Shown here: one piece after another, positions 1 to 6,496 of the stretch
Numbering within the stretch: position 1 is the first letter of the stretch
How the letters are laid out: each line of letters starts with the position of its first letter
Assembly: GCA_028292075.1 (NCBI GenBank)
Contig: JAQGNA010000043.1
Location: forward strand, 1 to 12,467
Length of the DNA stretch: 12,467 nucleotides
Source of the DNA: Rhodoferax sp.
GTDB lineage: Bacteria > Pseudomonadota > Gammaproteobacteria > Burkholderiales > Burkholderiaceae
Reading direction: 5' to 3'
Translations under genes and position numbers: made by a program
Notes under the pieces: model-generated
Seen by the model: only the letters and a program-made list of their open reading frames with translations
Told to the model about the DNA's origin: nothing
Databases searched by the model: none

Positions 1-11
1 TCAGCCGCTAA

Positions 12-395
12 TCAGCCGCCGGCGCGCTTCACGGTGTAGCCCTGCTTCTGCAGCAGCGCGATGACCGGCGCGCAGTGGTCGCCCTGCACCTCGATCACGC
101 CGTCCTTCACCGTGCCGCCGCTGCCGCAGGCGGCCTTCAACTGCTTGCCCAGCGCAGCGAGTGCGTCGGCGTCGACCGGCACGCCTTTCACCACCGTCAC
201 CGCCTTGCCGCCACGGCCCTTGGTCTCGCGCGACACGCGCACGATGCCGTCGCCGGCGGGCACTGACTTGGCAAGCGACTTGCACACGCAATCAGCCACC
301 GGCCGCCGGCAGTCGGGGCACATGCGGCCGGCCTCGGTGGAGTACACCAGGCCACCCAGCTTGCCAAGATCCCCCAGGGACAACTTGTTCTTCAC
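12..395 (-). CDS. yciH: YciH/SUI1-family translation factor
   Basis: A 127-residue protein of the SUI1/eIF1 fold, the bacterial YciH family. Members are thought to act at the ribosome during initiation; the bacterial role is not well settled. The N-terminal part carries a Cys cluster (C26, C29, C36, C38; CPDC then CVC) that looks like a zinc site. The SUI1 domain covers about residues 50-125, with the basic RETKGRGGKAVTVVKG stretch and the GSGGTVKDG loop typical of the family. The start is GTG at 395-393; no ATG is available in frame before the AKR stop. The stop is TGA. It lies 9 nt downstream of the aldo/keto reductase stop on the same strand, so the two are probably co-transcribed, although no functional link is evident. 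Family assignment is firm; the role is inferred from the family. Confidence 0.9.
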   Translation of the reverse strand: MKNKLSLGDLGKLGGLVYSTEAGRMCPDCRRPVADCVCKSLAKSVPAGDGIVRVSRETKGRGGKAVTVVKGVPVDADALAALGKQLKAACGSGGTVKDGVIEVQGDHCAPVIALLQKQGYTVKRAGG

Positions 396-404
396 AGCCG
401 CGCC

Positions 405-1409
<1,005 letters not shown>

Positions 1410-1640
1410 GGAAAGCTCCGGTGGCGCCGGGCACGGCCGGCGGGTCGAACAGGATTGGACGAGTGGGCACGAAGCGAGGTTGCTGCGGCCCGCGCGGCGC
1501 CGATTATGGTGGACGCGGCCCATTCCCGCTGGCGCCCGCCATCCGGACCGCCGGCCTCCGCCAGCCGCCGCGCAGGGCCTCGCCGGGTCGCTTCCGCCAA
1601 CTTGTTAAAGTCGGGGTCTCCAGGACTACAGGAACCCCCT
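1410..1640. promoter_or_regulatory. Divergent intergenic region (AKR / small protein)
   Basis: A 231-nt gap between two divergent genes. It holds no credible gene; open frames here are antisense or same-frame extensions of the neighbours. It should contain promoters in both directions. The best hexamer for the leftward gene is CATAAT (1508-1503, minus strand), a 5/6 match to a -10 box, but with no convincing -35. On the plus strand TTAAAGT at about 1605-1611 is the only AT-rich patch before the small gene. Both are weak calls in GC-rich DNA. Confidence 0.35.
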
Positions 1641-1868
1641 ATGGCAAGAACCAACGAATGGGCGGGCAAAGTCATGGCGCTCGTCAAGAGCGGCAACACG
1701 GCAGCGGCCATCGCCCAGATCAAGGTCGCTCCGAGCGTGAAGGACCTGCGGGCCTTCCAGACCGCCATGGCGACCGACCGGCTCGTCGGCAAATGGCGCG
1801 ATCTGGACGCCGCCGTCAGCGACAACCTTCAACTGCTGGCCGCACCGCGGCTGCACCGCTCGCCTTGA
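1641..1868 (+). CDS. Small conserved-looking hypothetical protein (75 aa)
   Basis: I do not recognise this 75-residue protein. The ATG at 1641 follows ACAGGAA (about 1628-1634) at ribosome-binding-site distance, and the gene ends in TGA. The composition is that of a soluble, mostly helical protein with no membrane segment: an N-terminal helix (ARTNEWAGKVMALVKSG), an AAAIAQIKVAP turn, then a second amphipathic stretch (VKDLRAFQTAMATDRLVGKW). The frame is open upstream to 435, but that part is antisense to the reductase and is not coding. It ends 20 nt before the RNA helicase on the same strand, so the two are probably co-transcribed. The good start signal and its place in a real transcription unit make it likely to be a gene; the function is unknown. 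Confidence 0.65.
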   Translation: MARTNEWAGKVMALVKSGNTAAAIAQIKVAPSVKDLRAFQTAMATDRLVGKWRDLDAAVSDNLQLLAAPRLHRSP

Positions 1869-1888
1869 GCTGCCCTTCCGACCCCGAC

Positions 1889-3151
1889 ATGCCTTTTTCC
1901 TCCCTCGGCCTCTCACCCGCCCTGGTTCGCGCCGTCGCCGAACTCGGCTTCACCGCGCCCACGCCAATCCAGTTGCTCGCCATTCCGGCGGTGCTGCGCG
2001 GTGCCGACCTGATCGGCTCGGCCCAGACCGGCTCCGGCAAGACAGCCGCCTTCGCCCTGCCGCTGCTGCAGCTGTTGCAGGACGGCCCCCATCACACGCC
2101 TCGCCGCGTCCGCGCCCTGGTGCTGGTGCCCACGCGCGAACTGGCCGCCCAGGTGGGCGAGGTGTTGCGCAGCCTGGCACAGCACCTGCCGCAACCGCCC
2201 AAGGTGGCCGTGGTGTTCGGTGGCGTGTCGATCAACCCGCAGATGATGGGCTTGCGCGGCGGCGCCGATGTGGTGGTGGCCACGCCCGGGCGGCTGCTCG
2301 ACCTGGTCGAGCACAACGCGCTCAAGCTGTCGGCCGTCTCGCAGCTGGTGCTGGACGAGGCCGACCGGCTGCTCGACCTCGGCTTCGCCGATGAACTGCA
2401 CAAGGTGCTGGCGCTGCTGCCGCCTGTGCGGCAAAACCTGTTTTTCTCGGCCACTTTTCCTGCTGCGGTCACGGCACTTGCCGAAGGCCTGCTGCGCGAC
2501 CCGGTGCGCATCGAGGTGGAGGACGCCGAGGCCAACCAGCCGGCCATCCTGCAGCGCGTGATCCAGGTGGACGACAAGCGCCGCACCGAGCTGTTGCGCC
2601 ACCTCATTGCCGAGCAGGGATGGGAGCGGGTGCTGGTGTTCGTCGCCACGCAATACGCCACCGAGCATGTGGCCTGGAAGCTGCACAAGAACGGCATCTT
2701 CGCGACGCCTTTCCACGGCGGACTGAGCCAGGGCGCGCGCAACACCGTGCTGCAGGAATTCAAGGACGAGCGCTGGGACGTGGTGGTGACCACCGACCTG
2801 GCCTCGCGTGGCATCGACATCGCGCAGTTGCCGGTGGTGGTGAACTACGACCTGCCCCGCTCGGCCGTGGATTACGTGCACCGCATCGGGCGCACCGGCC
2901 GCGCCGGTGAGAGCGGGCTGGCGGTGAGCTTCGTGACCGCCGACACCGAGGCGCACTTCGCGCTGATCGAGAAGCGGCAGAACCTCAGCCTGCCGCGGGA
3001 ACAGATTCCCGGCTTCGAACCGGTGGACGTTGCCACTCCGGTGAAAGACATGGCGCCAGTGCCGGGCACCGGCGGCGTCAAGGGCAAGCGCCCGAGCAAG
3101 AAAGACAAGCTGCGCGCCGCTGCGGCGTCCGGCGACCCCAAGACCGACTGA
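1889..3151 (+). CDS. rhlE: DEAD-box ATP-dependent RNA helicase, RhlE-like
   Basis: A 420-residue DEAD-box RNA helicase that unwinds or remodels RNA with ATP, likely in ribosome assembly or RNA decay. All motifs are present in order: Q motif GFTAPTPIQ (20-28), motif I AQTGSGKT (45-52), PTREL (81-85), TPGRL (132-136), motif II DEAD (156-159), motif III SAT (187-189), VLVFVAT (248-254), motif V TTDLASRGID (301-310) and motif VI HRIGRTGRAG (331-340). The C-terminal tail is short and basic (VKGKRPSKKDKLR), as in RhlE-type proteins. The ATG at 1889 begins MPFSSLGLSP, the usual RhlE start; no strong Shine-Dalgarno precedes it, so coupling to the small upstream gene is possible. The stop codon lies inside a tetranucleotide tract. 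Family certain; the RhlE assignment is by resemblance. Confidence 0.93.
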   Translation: MPFSSLGLSPALVRAVAELGFTAPTPIQLLAIPAVLRGADLIGSAQTGSGKTAAFALPLLQLLQDGPHHTPRRVRALVLVPTRELAAQVGEVLRSLAQHLPQPPKVAVVFGGVSINPQMMGLRGGADVVVATPGRLLDLVEHNALKLSAVSQLVLDEADRLLDLGFADELHKVLALLPPVRQNLFFSATFPAAVTALAEGLLRDPVRIEVEDAEANQPAILQRVIQVDDKRRTELLRHLIAEQGWERVLVFVATQYATEHVAWKLHKNGIFATPFHGGLSQGARNTVLQEFKDERWDVVVTTDLASRGIDIAQLPVVVNYDLPRSAVDYVHRIGRTGRAGESGLAVSFVTADTEAHFALIEKRQNLSLPREQIPGFEPVDVATPVKDMAPVPGTGGVKGKRPSKKDKLRAAAASGDPKTD

Positions 3152-3173
3152 CCGACCGACCGATCGATCGACC
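3142..3173. repeat. Tetranucleotide (GACC/GATC) tract across the helicase stop
   Basis: Eight consecutive 4-nt units of the form GAYY (gacc, gact, gacc x3, gatc x2, gacc) run from the last codons of the helicase gene through its TGA stop (3149-3151) into the 30-nt convergent gap before the Bug-receptor gene. The stretch includes the perfect palindrome CGATCGATCG (3161-3170). It is seen directly; no U-tract makes it an obvious terminator. Confidence 0.75.
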
Positions 3174-3181
3174 TCCAGTCC

Positions 3182-4165
3182 CTATTCGATCACCAGCTTC
3201 TGTTTCTGGACGACGTTGCGCCAGGCGCGGTAGTCGGCCTCGATGAAATGACCCAGCAGCGCCGGTGAACCCGGTGCCGCCTCGATCGCGTCGAGCTTGA
3301 AGCGCGCGGTGACCTCTGGCAGCGCCACCGCCTTGTTGATGGCCGCATTCAGCTGCGCAACGATGGCGGGTGGCGTGCCGGCCGGCGCCATGAGCGCAAA
3401 GAAATTGACCACGTCGATGCCGCCGAGGCCCACCTCCGCCATGCTCGGCACATCGGGCAACGCGCTGGACCGCTTGGCGCTGGTGACGGCCAGCGGACGG
3501 GCCCGGCCGTCCTTGATGAACGGCAGCATCGCCGGAATCGTGCCGGTGACCAGCTGGATGTGGCCGGCCAGCATGTCCATGGTGGCCGGCGCGATGCCGC
3601 GGTAGGGAATGTGGGTGATGAACGTGCCGGTGCGCGACTTCAGCAGTTCGAGCACCAGGTGGTTCACCCCGCCCGCCCCGGCGGAGCCGTAGTTCAGGTC
3701 GCCCGGCTTCTGCCGCGCCAGCGCGACCATCTCCTTCATGCTGTGCGCCGGGCTTTGCGCGTTGGTCGCCCACACCAGCGGGCCGCTGGCGATCATGCCC
3801 ACCGGCGTGAACTGGCGCACCGGATCGTAGTTGGCGCTCGGCAGCGAAGCCGCCACCGTGGTGAATGGCGAGGCCACCAGCAGCAGCGTGTAGCCGTCGG
3901 GCGCCGCCTGTGCCACCGCCTGCGCGCCGATGGCCCCGGAGGCGCCGGCGCGGTTTTCCACGACGAAGGTCGCGCCCATCACCTCGCCAAGCTTCTGCGC
4001 CATGAGCCGGGCGACTGCATCAGTGCCCGCGCCGGGTGCGAAGGGCACGATGATCTTGACCGCCCGCTCCGGATAATTTTGTGCCTCGGCCCGGCCCGCG
4101 ATCAGCGGGAGCGCAGCGCCTGCCAGCATCGACAAGGCTTTGCGGCGATTCTGTAGGTTATTCAT
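3182..4165 (-). CDS. Bug/TctC-family periplasmic solute-binding protein
   Basis: A 327-residue extracytoplasmic receptor of the Bug family (tripartite tricarboxylate transporter receptor type), which binds small organic acids or related solutes in the periplasm. The N-terminus has an export signal: twin Arg at residues 7-8, a hydrophobic core, and a likely cleavage after AEA (residue 28). The mature start is YPERAVKIIVPFAPGAGTD (31-49), the hallmark Bug segment, followed by VVENRAGASG and PDGYTLLL. The ATG at 4165 gives the right signal-peptide length; the frame is open to 4339 but that would add 58 unrelated residues, and the Shine-Dalgarno is weak. It lies 94 nt downstream of uraH on the same strand, so the ligand may be a ureide or purine breakdown product. 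No TctA/TctB membrane genes are present, which is common for Bug proteins in Burkholderiales. Ligand unknown. Confidence 0.9.
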   Translation of the reverse strand: MNNLQNRRKALSMLAGAALPLIAGRAEAQNYPERAVKIIVPFAPGAGTDAVARLMAQKLGEVMGATFVVENRAGASGAIGAQAVAQAAPDGYTLLLVASPFTTVAASLPSANYDPVRQFTPVGMIASGPLVWATNAQSPAHSMKEMVALARQKPGDLNYGSAGAGGVNHLVLELLKSRTGTFITHIPYRGIAPATMDMLAGHIQLVTGTIPAMLPFIKDGRARPLAVTSAKRSSALPDVPSMAEVGLGGIDVVNFFALMAPAGTPPAIVAQLNAAINKAVALPEVTARFKLDAIEAAPGSPALLGHFIEADYRAWRNVVQKQKLVIE

Positions 4166-4199
4166 GAGAAAGCATCTTGTGGTCGCCGCATTCTGTGGC

Positions 4200-4214
4200 A
4201 ACCGCATGGCGGTT
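4200..4214. other. Perfect 6-bp inverted repeat between uraH and the Bug gene
   Basis: AACCGC, a 3-nt loop (ATG), then GCGGTT in the 94-nt gap between uraH and the Bug-receptor gene. It could be a small hairpin in their shared transcript or a short operator. There is no following T-run in either direction, so it is not a standard intrinsic terminator. Confidence 0.4.
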
Positions 4215-4259
4215 TGATGACACCAAGGTGCACAGCCGGGCGGGCCATCCCAGGGGGCT

Positions 4260-4610
4260 TCAACTTCCCCTGTAGGTGGAGTAGGCCCATGGGCTGACGA
4301 GCAGCGGCACATGGTAGTGCTGGTCGGTGTGGGCCACACCGAAATCCAGAGTCACGCGACCCAGAAAATTAGGCTCGGGCAATGCCACCCCGCGCGCCTT
4401 GAAGTAGGCCGCCACTTCAAACACGAGCCGGTAGTTGCCGGGCCTGAGCGTGTTGTTGTCGTACAGCGGACCGTCGGTGCGCCCATCGGCATTGAGCACA
4501 TAACGCTTCACCAACGTCGCCTGGTCGCCTTGCATGGTGAAAAGCGCCACTCCCATGCCTGCCGCGGGCGTGCCGTGCATCGTATCCAAAACGTGTGTGC
4601 TCAATCCCAT
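4260..4610 (-). CDS. uraH: 5-hydroxyisourate hydrolase (transthyretin-like)
   Basis: A 116-residue 5-hydroxyisourate hydrolase, which opens 5-hydroxyisourate to OHCU in the step after urate oxidation. The length is normal for the family. The signature ends are intact: LSTHVLDT at the N-terminus (H6), the Arg of NADGRTDGPL (R44), HYHVPLLVSPWAYSTYRGS near the C-terminus (H98/H100) and the terminal YRGS tetrapeptide that separates HIU hydrolases from true transthyretins. It has no signal peptide, so it is cytosolic. ATG at 4610-4608 has AAGGGG about 8 nt upstream on the minus strand. It is divergent from the GntR regulator and first in a probable unit with the Bug receptor. It supplies the substrate of the UraD domain encoded at 6497. 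Confidence 0.95.
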   Translation of the reverse strand: MGLSTHVLDTMHGTPAAGMGVALFTMQGDQATLVKRYVLNADGRTDGPLYDNNTLRPGNYRLVFEVAAYFKARGVALPEPNFLGRVTLDFGVAHTDQHYHVPLLVSPWAYSTYRGS

Positions 4611-4688
4611 GGCAGCGCCCCTTCAAAAAGGTCAAAAATGACAAAACAAGTGTGTATACAGTATCGCAAATTGCCGTATGATAGCGTC
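4611..4688. promoter_or_regulatory. Divergent uraH/GntR control region with TGTATACA palindrome
   Basis: A 78-nt AT-richer gap between uraH (leftward) and the GntR gene (rightward). It holds the perfect 8-bp palindrome TGTATACA at 4653-4660, of the form bound by many FCD-type GntR regulators, so it is a good candidate operator for the adjacent regulator, which would then control both directions and itself. TATGAT (4677-4682) is a 5/6 match to a -10 box for rightward transcription, with a poor -35 that would overlap the palindrome. Binding is inferred. Confidence 0.5.
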
Positions 4689-5360
4689 ATGGAACCCTCA
4701 ATCAACACCAACACCACCACCATCGTTGATGCGCTGACCAAAGCGATTGTGGAGCATCGGCTGCATCCCGGCACCAAGCTTGCCGAGCAGAAACTGGCCG
4801 ACCATTTCGGCGTCTCCCGCACCCTGGTGCGGCAGGCGCTGTTCCAGTTGTCGCAGAACCGGCTGATCCGGCTGGAGCCGGCCCGCGGCGCCTTCGTGGC
4901 CGCGCCGTCGGTCACCGAGGCACGACAGGTGTTCGCCGTGCGCCGCATGCTCGAGGCCGAAATGACCCGTGCCTTCGTGCGCGAGGCCACGCCGGCCCGC
5001 ATCAAGGCCCTGAAGGACCACATGGCGCAGGAAAAGCTCGCCCTGAAGGAAAAAGACCCGATGAACCGCACCGAAGTGCTCGGTGATTTCCACGTCCGCA
5101 TGGCCCAGCTGCTCGACAACGAAGTGCTTGTCCAGATGATGATCGAGCTGCTGTCGCGTTGCTCCCTGATCACGCTCATGTACCAGACCGAAACGCCGGT
5201 CGAGCACAACGGCGACCACGACGAGATAATCAAGGCGATCACCGCACGCGACGAAGTCGCCGCCGTCCGCCTGATGGACGAGCACCTGCGCGGCATCGAG
5301 TCCAGCCTGACGTTCGACCGCAAGATCCCGAGCAACGACATCGCCATGGCGCTGGCTTAA
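4689..5360 (+). CDS. GntR-family (FCD/FadR-type) transcriptional regulator
   Basis: A 223-residue ligand-responsive repressor-type regulator. Residues about 8-72 form the winged helix-turn-helix (LHPGTKLAEQKLADHFGVSR, then the wing at RLEPARGAFVA). The remainder is an all-helical FCD domain; candidate metal/ligand residues are H135 (DFH), H177 (GDHDEI) and H199 (DEHL). It probably senses a pathway intermediate and controls the divergent uraH unit and the rightward ureide genes. Two starts are possible: ATG 4689, which gives the usual short N-terminus but no Shine-Dalgarno, or ATG 4638, preceded by AAAAAGG at good spacing and adding 17 residues (MTKQVCIQYRKLPYDSV). The second would place the operator-like palindrome inside the coding region, so 4689 is preferred. 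Identity is certain; ligand and targets are inferred. Confidence 0.9.
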   Translation: MEPSINTNTTTIVDALTKAIVEHRLHPGTKLAEQKLADHFGVSRTLVRQALFQLSQNRLIRLEPARGAFVAAPSVTEARQVFAVRRMLEAEMTRAFVREATPARIKALKDHMAQEKLALKEKDPMNRTEVLGDFHVRMAQLLDNEVLVQMMIELLSRCSLITLMYQTETPVEHNGDHDEIIKAITARDEVAAVRLMDEHLRGIESSLTFDRKIPSNDIAMALA

Positions 5361-5361
5361 C

Positions 5362-5457
5362 ACCCCCAGGTTGGCGCACTGCGTGGCGCCGCCCACCCCT
5401 TGCAGGGGGCAACATCTACGGCCCCGCGGAGCCGGTTCCGTGATGTCCTGAAATGGG
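5362..5457. repeat. Probable Comamonadaceae-type intergenic repeat
   Basis: The gap between the GntR and PuuE genes (5361-5506) holds a structured GC-rich block starting CACCCCCAGG and containing GCGGAGCCGGTTCC, which resembles the dispersed intergenic repeats I associate with Comamonadaceae genomes. It contains two small hairpins: GGCGC/GCGCC (5373-5377 with 5386-5390) and CCCCT/AGGGG (5396-5400 with 5404-5408, 3-nt loop). It may end or stabilise the GntR transcript. Only one copy is in the window, so its repeat status rests on recall. The remaining 5458-5506 shows nothing clear. Confidence 0.4.
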
Positions 5458-5506
5458 GCGGCTTGCCTGGCGACGACGTGGCGCCCTTTTTGCTTGCAAC
5501 TCGAAC

Positions 5507-6493
5507 ATGACCAAGATGAACCAGGCCGACCCGCAAACCCCCGTTCCCTATGCCCGCGACCTCAAGGGTTACGGCCGCGATGTGCCGCATGCACAGTGGC
5601 CCAACCAGGCGCGCATTGCGGTGCAGTTCGTCCTCAACTACGAGGAAGGCGGCGAGAACAACGTGCTGCATGGCGATCCGGCTTCTGAGACTTTCCTCTC
5701 GGAGCTGATCACGGCGCAGGCGTTCGAGAACCGCCACATGACCATGGAGTCGATGTACGAATACGGCTCGCGGGCCGGCGTGTGGCGGATCCTGCGGGAA
5801 TTCGAGCAGCGCGGCCTGCCGCTCACCGTCTTCGGCGTGTCGATGGCGCTCGAACGCTACCCTGAACTCACCCAAGCCTTCATCGACCTGGGCCACGAGA
5901 TCGCCTGCCACGGCTGGCGCTGGATCCACTACCAGAACCTGCCCGAAGCGACCGAGCGGCAGCACATGGACACCGGCCACCGCATCATCCACGACCTGAC
6001 CGGCGGCCAGTGGCCGGCGGGCTGGTACACCGGGCGCGACAGCCCCAACACGCGGCGTCTTTTGGCCGACATGGGCGGCTACGAATACGACAGCGACTAC
6101 TACGGCGACGACCTGCCCTTCTGGACCGAGGTGGAGAAGTCCGACGGCAGCAAGGCGCCGCACCTGGTCGTGCCCTATTCGCTCGACACCAACGACATGC
6201 GCTTCGTGCAGGTGCAGGGCTTCAACACCGGTGAACACTTCCTGCAGTACCTCAAGGACAGCTTCGACGTGCTCTATGCCGAGGGCGACCCCGACGGCCT
6301 GGACCGGCCCAAGATGATGAGCATCGGCATGCACTGCCGGGTGCTCGGCAAGCCGGGCCGCTTCGGCGCGCTGCAGAAGTTCCTCGACTACGTGCAAAGC
6401 CACCAGAACGTGTGGATCTGCCGTCGGGTCGACCTGGCCCGCCACTGGAAGCAGGTCCACCCGTACGAGGCGCCGGCAGCGGCCGGCGGTTGA
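5507..6493 (+). CDS. puuE: Allantoinase, PuuE (polysaccharide-deacetylase-like) type
   Basis: A 328-residue PuuE-type allantoinase, which hydrolyses S-allantoin to allantoate. It belongs to the NodB/polysaccharide deacetylase fold and is unrelated to the amidohydrolase-type allantoinase. Typical PuuE segments are RDLKGYGRDVPHAQWP (17-32), VQFVLNYEEGGENN (39-52, where chitin deacetylases have their metal-binding DD), GHEIACHGWRW (129-139), YTGRDSPNTR (174-183), YDSDYYGDDLPFW (194-206) and MSIGMHCRVLGKPGR (271-285). The frame extends up to 5453; ATG 5507 was chosen because the extra 18 residues (MGRLAWRRRG...) resemble no family N-terminus; ATG 5516 is an alternative. Neither has a strong Shine-Dalgarno. 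Its stop is 3 nt before the fused UraD-AllC gene, which supplies its substrate and uses its product. Confidence 0.94.
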   Translation: MTKMNQADPQTPVPYARDLKGYGRDVPHAQWPNQARIAVQFVLNYEEGGENNVLHGDPASETFLSELITAQAFENRHMTMESMYEYGSRAGVWRILREFEQRGLPLTVFGVSMALERYPELTQAFIDLGHEIACHGWRWIHYQNLPEATERQHMDTGHRIIHDLTGGQWPAGWYTGRDSPNTRRLLADMGGYEYDSDYYGDDLPFWTEVEKSDGSKAPHLVVPYSLDTNDMRFVQVQGFNTGEHFLQYLKDSFDVLYAEGDPDGLDRPKMMSIGMHCRVLGKPGRFGALQKFLDYVQSHQNVWICRRVDLARHWKQVHPYEAPAAAGG

Positions 6494-6496
6494 GCC

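Noticed and set aside
1..19. Direct repeat TCAGCCGC (1-8 and 12-19) at the left edge
   Set aside because: It is only 8 bp, overlaps the end of the YciH-family gene, and is likely chance in GC-rich DNA.
1913..2956. A 347-residue minus-strand open frame
   Set aside because: It is antisense to the DEAD-box helicase and shows no family features.
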